Source of the DNA: Terriglobia bacterium
GTDB lineage: Bacteria; Acidobacteriota; Terriglobia; Acidiferrales; UBA7541
Direction: 5' to 3'
NCBI GenBank assembly: GCA_023512135.1
Contig: JAIMAG010000007.1
Span: forward strand, 1 to 64,000
DNA: 64,000 bases
The position numbers and the translations under genes are program-made. Below, one piece after another: positions 49,846 to 56,549 of the stretch (position 1 is the stretch's first letter; the number at the start of each line of letters is the position of its first letter). The notes below the pieces were generated by a model. That model made no database searches. It had not been told where the DNA came from and worked only from the letters and a program-made list of their open reading frames with translations.

Positions 49846-50103
49846 ATGCAGGTTTTGAGTGAAGGGCAGCGTTTACATCATCCCCAGTACGGGCTCGGCG
49901 TGGTCCGCGAATCCGACGCAGAACGCACAACGATCGATTTCGACGAGTACGGCGAGAAGAAATTCGTCACCAGCCTGATGACTGCGGAGTTGATCGGCGA
50001 GCCCCCGGCACCCGGAAGCCGCCATCGCGCACAGCGCCGTCGGACAGGCAAGGCCACGGCCCGGCGAAAAGCGCGCAGTCACACGACCCCGACCAACGAC
50101 TGA
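49846..50103 (+). CDS. Small Tudor-like (UvrD/PcrA C-terminal-like) protein with basic tail
   Basis: 85 residues. The N-terminal ~50 residues (EGQRLHHPQYGLGVVRESDA, then TIDFDEYGEKKFVTSL) match the small beta-barrel Tudor-like pattern G-x-x-V/L-H-P-x-Y-G-x-G-x-V found at the end of PcrA/UvrD and in CarD-type RNA-polymerase-binding proteins. The C-terminal ~25 residues are very basic (RRRTGKATARRKARS). It may be an RNA polymerase- or nucleic-acid-binding protein. The strong RBS AAGGAGG supports the start. Confidence 0.7.
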   Translation: MQVLSEGQRLHHPQYGLGVVRESDAERTTIDFDEYGEKKFVTSLMTAELIGEPPAPGSRHRAQRRRTGKATARRKARSHTTPTND

Positions 50104-50145
50104 AGCATGGGTCGCACCACCGAGACACGAAGACTGCAAGCACCA

Positions 50146-50174
50146 TTGAACTCGCCGTTCGGCAGTGCGATAAT
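50146..50174 (+). promoter_or_regulatory. Sigma-70 promoter of the DUF1326-like gene
   Basis: -35 TTGAAC (50146-50151), 17-bp spacer, -10 GATAAT (50169-50174) preceded by TG-n (50166-50168). About 27 nt upstream of the ATG. Confidence 0.65.
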
Positions 50175-50200
50175 CAGGCTCACGTCAGGAGGGAACCGCC

Positions 50201-50881
50201 ATGAAGCTGCGTGGGGTTTTGTTTTTACTGTGCCTCGGAGTGTGCATGCCAGCCCTGGCGCAGGAGCACAGTGCGGGCACACTGACTGGTTTTTACGCAG
50301 AGTTCCGGACCGCGGACGTTTTCACCGGGCCGTGCTTCGCCAACAGCGAAGTGCGCCTGACCGGACATGAGGCCGCGCTGGCCTGGCACATCGAGCGGGG
50401 CGCATGGAAAGGTGTTGCGCTCGGCGGACTGAGTGTGGTTGCGGTCGTGCGCGCCAATGCCACGCTGGGCGATCCCTTCTCGAATCCGCTGCCGGCCAAG
50501 ACGGTATTCCTGGTGGACTCGCGCGCCAGCCAGGCCCAGCAGCAGGCCCTGGTAGAGTTTGCACAAGCCCAGACTGGCGCGCTGCTGAAAGACGTCGTGG
50601 CGGTGGAGGCGGTGCCGATTCGCTTCACAATGGATGTCGGCGGACAACATGGCGCCATCGCACTGGACGCGGGAGAAACGGTCCGCTTGCGGACACGAGC
50701 GCTGAACAGCAACGACCATCTGTGCACCAACGAAGAAGTCTACTACCCGCCGCTGGCAGCGAACCTGCACCACGCTATGCCGGTCGTGGTGCTGCAGGGA
50801 GCCTACCGGGGCAATCACTTGGGCACGAATTGGGAAGAAGCGGGCCGCCGCGGCGCATTTGTGGGCACGTTCGCGTTCTAG
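50201..50881 (+). CDS. Secreted DUF1326-like protein
   Basis: 226 residues. Signal peptide GVLFLLCLGVCMPALAQ, then GFYAEFRTADVFTGPCFANS, TGHEAALAWHIERGAWKGV and LSVVAVVRANATL, the pattern of DUF1326 (unknown function). One Cys pair is possible: FTGPCF and DHLCTNEE. The start ATG 50201 follows the RBS AGGAGGG. A terminator follows at 50928-50955. Confidence 0.78.
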   Translation: MKLRGVLFLLCLGVCMPALAQEHSAGTLTGFYAEFRTADVFTGPCFANSEVRLTGHEAALAWHIERGAWKGVALGGLSVVAVVRANATLGDPFSNPLPAKTVFLVDSRASQAQQQALVEFAQAQTGALLKDVVAVEAVPIRFTMDVGGQHGAIALDAGETVRLRTRALNSNDHLCTNEEVYYPPLAANLHHAMPVVVLQGAYRGNHLGTNWEEAGRRGAFVGTFAF

Positions 50882-50927
50882 TATCTTCGGGCCTTATCCA
50901 CCATAAAGCCTGCTCTGGCTCTGTCCA

Positions 50928-50955
50928 AAAAGCCCGCCCGACGGTGGGCTTTTCT
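50928..50955. terminator. Rho-independent terminator (hairpin + T-run)
   Basis: AAAAGCCCGCC pairs with GGTGGGCTTTT around a CGAC loop (one G-U pair). The A/T arms flank both sides, so it can act on both strands. It ends the DUF1326-like transcript. Confidence 0.85.
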
Positions 50956-51133
50956 ATAACGAAACGGCTCGCGGCAATGGCCCACAATGGTGTCTGAGCA
51001 TCGCTGCGCCAGCACGGGTGAATATGTGTCCGGGAACCGGACACCCTCGGAAACAGACTCGCAGGCGTTTTTGCTTGTCAGTGCTTCGCTGAGTCGGCTA
51101 GCTTTTCCCTGAACGCCGAGGAGGAGTAAGGGA

Positions 51134-51823
51134 ATGAAACGGGCAAGGAGTATTGCGGCACTGATTGCAGGAGTTTTTCTCATATTGACGGCAACAGCAG
51201 CACAGTCCTACCGGGCTGAAACGTTTGCTGCGCCACCCCCAGCCGAGGTGAGCGCAGCGATGCGAGGGATGCTTTCCGAGAACGCGATCCGCATTGTCTC
51301 CGAGAAAGGGACTTTGTGCGAGGTTTGGGTGGTGCGGGCCGTTCCGGTGCAGGCCAATCCGAGCCCCCAGCTCGGGGTCATTCTGCCTGAGCTCGCTGAG
51401 GGCACCCTGATTGGGGTGGTCCGGTTTCGGACAGAAGGAGAAGACTATCGCCGGCAATCCGTCCCGCCCGGGGTGTACACGATGCGCTATGCGCTCCATC
51501 CTGTGGACGGAAATCACCAGGGAGTGGCCCCGCAGCGGGATTTTCTGCTGCTGGTGCCGGCGGCGGCCGATGGAGACCCGGGACGGATGCCGCTGGCGGA
51601 ACTGTACGCCCAAAGCCAGAAAGCCTCCGGCACCACACACCCTTCGGTCTGGAGCCTGGTGCCAGCGGAAACTGCCGGCGCCGGGGCGCTTCCGGCAGTG
51701 ACGCATCACGCCGAGGAGGACCTCTGGATTGTAACGTTCGCTGTCTCTGGCCAGGCCGAGAGTGGCGCTCCCCGACAGCTCCGGATTTCGCTCGTGTTTG
51801 CAGGGCACGCTCCGGAAGCGTAG
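51134..51823 (+). CDS. Hypothetical secreted protein
   Basis: 229 residues. Signal peptide SIAALIAGVFLILTATAAQS, then a region with a single Cys (EKGTLCEVWVVRAV) and a C-terminal beta-rich part (DLWIVTFAVSG, LRISLVFAG). RBS GAGGAG 8 nt upstream of ATG. No family recognised; probably a periplasmic protein of unknown role. Confidence 0.72.
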   Translation: MKRARSIAALIAGVFLILTATAAQSYRAETFAAPPPAEVSAAMRGMLSENAIRIVSEKGTLCEVWVVRAVPVQANPSPQLGVILPELAEGTLIGVVRFRTEGEDYRRQSVPPGVYTMRYALHPVDGNHQGVAPQRDFLLLVPAAADGDPGRMPLAELYAQSQKASGTTHPSVWSLVPAETAGAGALPAVTHHAEEDLWIVTFAVSGQAESGAPRQLRISLVFAGHAPEA

Positions 51824-51934
51824 CCAGCGAGGCGCCGCCGTGCCGGCTCACATCGGCGGCCCTGGAGCAAGGCACCAGGGAAAGCCCGCAGTCGAGCTTG
51901 TGCTGCGCAGGAATCATATTTAGGATGGCGTGGC

Positions 51935-52474
51935 ATGTATGTCTGTCCTTCCTGTGAACGGCCCATCAATCAGGCGACAGAAATCTGTCCGTACTGCGAG
52001 ACGGACCTGATCAGCCTGCGCGAATCTTTGGAAGCCGAACCTCCCAAGAAAGCGAACCCGATCGCGATGCTGGCGCGCTGGGGCGTGCTGCTGATCGCTG
52101 TGTGGGCGTTTCTGTGGTTGATCATGCCGGAACGAGCGGTCGACCAACGGCTGCAGGCCGAACAGGTCGCGGTGGAGGCACTCCGGCAGGTACAATCCGC
52201 ACTGTCCGGCTATCTGGCAGCGCAGGGATCGTTTCCCGATTCGCTGGAGGCGCTGGGGGACCGGGTCCGGAGTGCTGCACAGCAGGCGCAGGGACAAGGC
52301 TACCGGCTGGTGTACGCGCCAGGCCATGCGGCACCCGACGGGCGGACGCGCAGCTACACCCTGGAAGCGCGCGCCGGCAACTACGGATACCGGAGCTTCT
52401 ACACCGATGAATCTGGAGTGTTGCGTGCCACACGAGAACAACGACCTGCCAATGCACTCGACCCGCCGCTGTAA
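51935..52474 (+). CDS. Zinc-ribbon/membrane protein with a pilin-like C-terminal domain
   Basis: 179 residues. An N-terminal double C-x2-C zinc ribbon (YVCPSCERPINQATEICPYC) is followed by a membrane segment (WGVLLIAVWAFLWLIM, ~50-66) and a C-terminal domain with the type IV pilin-like layout (SALSGYLAAQGSFPDSLEAL, RSYTLEARAGNYGYRSFYTD, ending NALDPPL). No prepilin peptidase site is visible; the helix is replaced by the zinc-ribbon and membrane anchor. Function unknown. Confidence 0.7.
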   Translation: MYVCPSCERPINQATEICPYCETDLISLRESLEAEPPKKANPIAMLARWGVLLIAVWAFLWLIMPERAVDQRLQAEQVAVEALRQVQSALSGYLAAQGSFPDSLEALGDRVRSAAQQAQGQGYRLVYAPGHAAPDGRTRSYTLEARAGNYGYRSFYTDESGVLRATREQRPANALDPPL

Positions 52475-52544
52475 GAGCGCGGCACACGCCTGCGCCGGTG
52501 CCGGAAGCACAGTTCGGGCAGGCCGAGGGGAGGAGGTGGGGACC

Positions 52545-53702
52545 ATGCCGTGGCGAACCGGAGCGCGTCTGTGGAAGAGTTTCGCCTGTGTGCTGCTGGG
52601 CGGAATGACATGGGCCGGAGCAGTCGGTGCCCAGCAGGCCGGGAGCAGACCCAGCTTTGCCGTGGGGCCGGTGCGCGCGGAAGCCGGCACGCGCGCCAGC
52701 GGATTTCTCGAGATCCCGCCGCGGGAAGGCGTGGATCACGGAACCCAGATTCCGATCACGGTGATCCACGGAGCGCGGCCCGGGCCGGTGCTCGGGCTCA
52801 TCGCGGGAACGCACGGATACGAGTATGCGCCGATCGTAGCCCTGCAACGGCTCCCCGCGAAAATCGATCCCCGAACGCTCGCAGGCACGGTGATCGTTGT
52901 GCACATCGCCAATCTGCCTTCGTTTCTCGGGCGGACGATCTACTACAGTCCGGTCGACGGCAAGAATTTGAATCGCGTCTATCCCGGTCGGGCCGACGGG
53001 ACGATTTCCGAGCGCATCGCCCACGCCATCACCCAGGAAGTGATCGCCAGATCGGATTTTGTTGTGGATCTGCACTGCGGCGACGGCAACGAGGCGCTCC
53101 GCCCGTATACCTACTGGATGACCAGCGGGACTCCCGAGGTGAACGAGCAGTCGAAGCAGATGGCCCTGGCCTTCGGACTCGATCACATTGTGATCGACCG
53201 GGAGCGGACCACCGATCCGGAAAACTCGGTCTATACCTCGAACACCGCGATTCTGCGCGGCAAGCCTTCGATCACCACCGAAACCGGCCGACTCGGGAGC
53301 GTCGATGAAGCGAGCATCGGGCTGGCCGAGGCGGGCGTGTTCAATCTGCTGCGCCATTTCCGCATGGTCCCGGGCACACCGAACCGGGTGGAGCACCCCA
53401 TCTGGATCGACCGCAATGTGGTGCTGCGCAGCGGGCACACGGGGTTGTTCTACGCGCAGGTGGAGCCGGGACAGACCGTCGCCGAAGGGACCGTCATCGG
53501 AACGCTCACCGATTTTCACGGGAACGTGCTGGAGCAGGTGCGCGCGCCCTTTGCCGGCGTCGTTCTCTATGTCGTGGCCACACCACCGGTACGCGTGGGT
53601 GAACCGCTGGGGATGATCGGCCACGTCCTGCACGACGAACCACACAGCCCACGCGGCGACGCGGAAAAAGGTCCGGGTGCCGAATCGGGTGTCAGAAAGT
53701 GA
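52545..53702 (+). CDS. Secreted succinylglutamate desuccinylase/aspartoacylase family zinc carboxypeptidase
   Basis: 385 residues. Signal peptide SFACVLLGGMTWAGAVGAQ, then the M14-like zinc fold: GTHGYEYAPIVAL (His and Glu zinc ligands) and FVVDLHCGDGNEALRP (His ligand), with NLNRVYPGRADG and GKPSITTETGRLG. The C-terminal barrel ends the protein. RBS GGGGAGGAGG upstream of ATG 52545. Substrate is not deducible; the signal peptide implies extracytoplasmic hydrolysis of an acyl-amino acid. Confidence 0.87.
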   Translation: MPWRTGARLWKSFACVLLGGMTWAGAVGAQQAGSRPSFAVGPVRAEAGTRASGFLEIPPREGVDHGTQIPITVIHGARPGPVLGLIAGTHGYEYAPIVALQRLPAKIDPRTLAGTVIVVHIANLPSFLGRTIYYSPVDGKNLNRVYPGRADGTISERIAHAITQEVIARSDFVVDLHCGDGNEALRPYTYWMTSGTPEVNEQSKQMALAFGLDHIVIDRERTTDPENSVYTSNTAILRGKPSITTETGRLGSVDEASIGLAEAGVFNLLRHFRMVPGTPNRVEHPIWIDRNVVLRSGHTGLFYAQVEPGQTVAEGTVIGTLTDFHGNVLEQVRAPFAGVVLYVVATPPVRVGEPLGMIGHVLHDEPHSPRGDAEKGPGAESGVRK

Positions 53703-53796
53703 GCGTCGGGCGTTGATGATCCCGGCGAAGCTGTGGGAAGCTTGAAACCGTTCACGCGTCCGAGGAACCTTTCCGTTCCCGTCGAGGAGAGCACTG

Positions 53797-54312
53797 ATGC
53801 GAACCCGAACGATCCTGTTGCTGAGCGTTGCGATCCTGATTCTGCTGGCTGCCTACCTCAGTCTGGACCGCAACGGGACGACACCTACATCCCCGCCGGC
53901 GGCCGCCGTGCCTGCGCCGGAAACCATCCCCGCCGCGCCAGCCCACCCGTCGCCCATGCGCGAGCGCGTGCCGCCTTTTTATGCCGATGCCGAATCGGCC
54001 AAGCCGTATCCGCGAATCCTGCCGGCCGAGCAGTTTCGCAACTATCCCGCGGCGGCTCGTGCGTACCGCGTGGCTGCTGCGATGCCGGAGGTTCTGGTGC
54101 AGTTGCCGTGCTACTGCTGGTGCGACAAATTCGGGCACGGGAGCCTGCTGGATTGTTTTGCCAGCTCGCACGGAGCGGGTTGAGCGATCTGCCTCAAGGA
54201 GGTTCTCCTTGCGGAAAAGCTGGTACGCCAGGGCCTGAAGCCGGAGCAGATTCGCGCAGCCATAATCCGCGGAGAGTGGCAGGCCATTCCGCTGCAGGGC
54301 CCCTTCGAGTGA
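53797..54312 (+). CDS. Anchored CYC-x-C family protein, probable selenoprotein (UGA = Sec129)
   Basis: Read through the in-frame TGA at 54181-54183, this gene encodes 171 residues. It has an N-terminal membrane segment (TILLLSVAILILLAAYL), a Pro/Ala linker and a CYCWC motif (C105, C107, C109), with D-K-F-G-H-G-S-L-L-D-C (C120) and H-G-A-G. The UGA then falls at residue 129 in U-A-I-C (C132). The frame continues LKEVLLAEKLVRQGLKPEQI to a real stop at 54310-54312. The gene matches PCYCGC/CYC-x-C family proteins, in which the last motif is C/U-x-x-C. A 7-bp hairpin (54195-54211) sits where a bacterial SECIS should be. If UGA is a stop, a 128-residue product ends at SSHGAG. Confidence 0.78.
54192..54214 (+). 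promoter_or_regulatory. Candidate bacterial SECIS hairpin
   Basis: CAAGGAG (54195-54201) pairs perfectly with CTCCTTG (54205-54211) around a GTT loop. Beyond a 1x1 mismatch, CC (54192-54193) pairs with GG (54213-54214). The loop starts with G and lies 18 nt after the UGA, inside the 16-37 nt window used in published bacterial SECIS models. The hairpin lies inside the coding frame. Confidence 0.7.
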
Positions 54313-54367
54313 ATGCGGCCGCCGGGCCATGGAGCAGGGCTCTACGTTCCGGGAATCTGCGGGATGG

Positions 54368-54376
54368 TGCTATACT
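54368..54376 (+). promoter_or_regulatory. Extended -10 promoter of the tRNA-Ser/greA region
   Basis: TG (54368-54369), one nucleotide, then TATACT (54371-54376); no clear -35. It lies about 90 nt before the tRNA. Confidence 0.5.
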
Positions 54377-54473
54377 GGAGAAGAAAAACAGGCAGCTTGC
54401 GGCGCAGCGTTCCCAGAAGGGTTCGGTGCTCGAAGTGCAGCCGTGCTGTTTGCGGCGTGGCCACACATTCCCC

Positions 54474-54567
54474 GGAGAGGTGCTGGAGTGGCTGAACAGG
54501 GCTGCCTGCTAAGCAGTTGCACCGGCTAAAACCGGTGTCGGGGGTTCGAATCCCCCCCTCTCCGCCA
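54474..54567 (+). tRNA. tRNA-Ser (anticodon GCU)
   Basis: Class II tRNA of 94 nt including encoded CCA. Acceptor arm GGAGAGG/CCTCTCC, anticodon loop CTGCTAA with GCT at the centre, anticodon stem GCTGC/GCAGT (one G-U), long variable arm CACCGG/CCGGTG, T-arm GGGGG TTCGAAT CCCCC. The GCU anticodon reads AGC/AGU serine codons. It is not tRNA-Sec (which would have UCA). Confidence 0.93.
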
Positions 54568-54663
54568 GATTTCGTCCCGCGTGCTTCTGAACAGACAGCG
54601 GGTGGGCCGTTGAGGGAAGCAGAGCGCGCCGGAAATTTCTGCGGTTTTCGTCGGGATGCAACC

Positions 54664-55158
54664 ATGAACAATGCCGAAGCTCGCATTCGCCGGAAACTGG
54701 AAGAAGAAATCCGGCTGATCGAACACGAGCTGAAAAACGAGCTGCCCAAAGAGCTGATGAAGGCCCGGGCGCACGGCGACCTTTCCGAAAATTCCGAATA
54801 CAAGTACGCCAAAGAACGGCAGAGCTATCTTTCCGCGCGTCTGAGCCAGTTGCAGAAGCGACTCGCCAATGTGTCGCTGTTGAATCTGAACAACCTGCCG
54901 CGCGACCGCGTCGGCTACGGCTCGCAGGTGCGGCTGCTGGACATCGAGAAGGGAACGGAAGTCGCCTACAAGCTGGTCACCAGCGAGGAAGCCGATGCCG
55001 CACAGGGGCTGATTTCGACGACCTCACCGATCGGACGTGCGCTGCTCGGCCGTGCAGTGGGCGACGAGGTGCGCGTGCAAACACCCGGCGGGCTGAAGCG
55101 GTTCGAGATCGTTTCCCTGCGCACCATTTACGACGACCCGGAACTGCAGGGGCCCTAG
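54664..55158 (+). CDS. greA: Transcription elongation factor GreA
   Basis: Stimulates cleavage of backtracked RNA by RNA polymerase. 164 residues. N-terminal coiled coil (ARIRRKLEEEIRLIEHELK) with the signature GDLSENSEYKYAKERQSYLS; the C-terminal FKBP-like domain ends IVSLRTIYDDPELQGP. The start is ATG 54664. It follows the tRNA-Ser by about 100 nt. Confidence 0.9.
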   Translation: MNNAEARIRRKLEEEIRLIEHELKNELPKELMKARAHGDLSENSEYKYAKERQSYLSARLSQLQKRLANVSLLNLNNLPRDRVGYGSQVRLLDIEKGTEVAYKLVTSEEADAAQGLISTTSPIGRALLGRAVGDEVRVQTPGGLKRFEIVSLRTIYDDPELQGP

Positions 55159-55193
55159 GCAAGACCGGCAGCAGCGCCCGCGGAGGGCAATCC

Positions 55194-55481
55194 ATGGATG
55201 TGGTGGGCCTGATCGGCGTGCTGGTGTTCTTTGCGGGATTGCACCTGACCTGGTTTGCGCGCGATGCCGTGCTCTACTGGATAGAATTCGCCGTGACCAC
55301 CTGGCGCTCGGCCCTGCGTGCCCTGCTGAACAATCACCCGGCGGACGCACCGGCTGTCTCCGCCGTCGCCCGGGAATCGGGACGCTCCCAGGTGCCCGCG
55401 ACGCACACATTGTGCATGGTCGGCGGGATCGGGTTGATCTTTCTCGGGCAACTGCTCGTTGTGCTGGCACTGCTGTTCTGA
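55194..55481 (+). CDS. Small membrane protein of unknown function
   Basis: 95 residues with two hydrophobic segments (VVGLIGVLVFFAGLHLTWFA at the N-terminus, GGIGLIFLGQLLVVLALLF at the C-terminus). It starts 35 nt after greA and ends 6 nt before the next gene. No recognisable family. Confidence 0.6.
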   Translation: MDVVGLIGVLVFFAGLHLTWFARDAVLYWIEFAVTTWRSALRALLNNHPADAPAVSAVARESGRSQVPATHTLCMVGGIGLIFLGQLLVVLALLF

Positions 55482-55487
55482 GCGGCG

Positions 55488-56393
55488 ATGGCATCCCGGT
55501 CCGGCCAACCCTCCCTGATGGTCCACGGCGGCGCGTGGAACATCCCGGCTGAACTCGAAGCCGACTGCCGTGCTGGCTGCGCGCGAGCCCTGCAGACCGG
55601 CTGGCAGATTCTGGCCCAGGGCGGCAGCGCCATCGACGCGGTGGAAGCCGCCATCGTCGTGCTCGAGGAAGACCCGGTATTCGACGCGGGCGTGGGTTCG
55701 CATCTGAATGCGGACGGTGTGGTCCAGATGGATGCAATTCTGATGGATGGGGAAACGCTGAACGCCGGCGCGGTGGCGGCAGTCGAACACATTCGCAACC
55801 CCATCCGGGCCGCGCGCTGCATCCTGGAAAAAGGACCCCACATCCTGCTGGCGGGCACCGGCGCCGAGCGCTTTGCGGCGGCCTGCGGGATTCCCCTCTG
55901 CGAGCCTTCCGAGTTGATCGTGCCGCGGGAAAAACAGCGTTGGGAAGCTCTGCGGAAGCAGGGACAGCTCCGCACAACACCGGAGCGTCCGGGCAGCACG
56001 GTGGGGGCAGTGGCCCGCGACGCGCAGGGACGAATCGCCGCTGGAACCTCTACCGGGGGCACGTTTGGCAAGCACCCCGGACGCATCGGGGATTCTCCGC
56101 TGGTGGGCTGCGGCTGTTACGCGGACTCGGAATCGGCGGCTGCTTCGGCGACCGGCTGGGGAGAATCCATCATGAAAATCGTCATGGCGAAGATGGCGGT
56201 GGACCTGGTCCGCGCCGGTCTTTCACCGGCTGCTGCGGCGCTGCGTTCTGTGCACCGATTGGCAGAGCGCGTACAGGGCAGCGGCGGCCTGATCCTGCTC
56301 GACCGGCTGGGAAGAATCGGCGCCGCGTTCAACACCCCGCACATGGTCTACGGCTACGTCGCTGCTGACGGCAGTCTGGTGGTGCACACCTGA
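55488..56393 (+). CDS. Isoaspartyl peptidase/L-asparaginase-type Ntn hydrolase
   Basis: 301 residues. MVHGGAWNIP opens the chain. The alpha/beta precursor fold has GGSAIDAVEAAIVVLEEDP, and the likely autoprocessing site is before the Thr in PGSTVGAVARD (nucleophile). Glycine-rich TGGTFGKHPGRIGDSPLVG follows and is highly conserved in IaaA/AspG-type enzymes. The catalytic Thr context matches the family's HGTVGAV. Substrate is likely an isoaspartyl dipeptide or L-asparagine. Confidence 0.88.
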   Translation: MASRSGQPSLMVHGGAWNIPAELEADCRAGCARALQTGWQILAQGGSAIDAVEAAIVVLEEDPVFDAGVGSHLNADGVVQMDAILMDGETLNAGAVAAVEHIRNPIRAARCILEKGPHILLAGTGAERFAAACGIPLCEPSELIVPREKQRWEALRKQGQLRTTPERPGSTVGAVARDAQGRIAAGTSTGGTFGKHPGRIGDSPLVGCGCYADSESAAASATGWGESIMKIVMAKMAVDLVRAGLSPAAAALRSVHRLAERVQGSGGLILLDRLGRIGAAFNTPHMVYGYVAADGSLVVHT

Positions 56394-56410
56394 CGCCGGT
56401 CGCCGACGCA

Positions 56411-56440
56411 TTGAAGGGCGTTTTCCGGCTGTGCTAGCAT
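56411..56440 (+). promoter_or_regulatory. Promoter of the EF-G paralogue
   Basis: -35 TTGAAG (56411-56416), 18-bp spacer, -10 TAGCAT (56435-56440) with TG-n before it (56432-56434). Confidence 0.5.
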
Positions 56441-56549
56441 GCCGGGTTTCGTCGGGGCTGCGCCGCTTCAGACTGCGCGCACCGGCGCTGATCGCCTCCC
56501 GTTCCGCCCGCTGCGCCGGCGGCGGGAAACCCGAAGCCAGGGGGAACCG

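Noticed and set aside
54181-54183. Reading the UGA as the true stop of a 128-residue protein, or as a sequencing error
   Set aside because: The downstream frame remains open, continues the family pattern, supplies the expected second Cys, and carries a correctly placed hairpin. Still needs homology confirmation.
54474-54567. tRNA-Sec as identity of the tRNA next to the selenoprotein
   Set aside because: The anticodon is GCU and the arms match ordinary tRNA-Ser; tRNA-Sec would read UGA with UCA.
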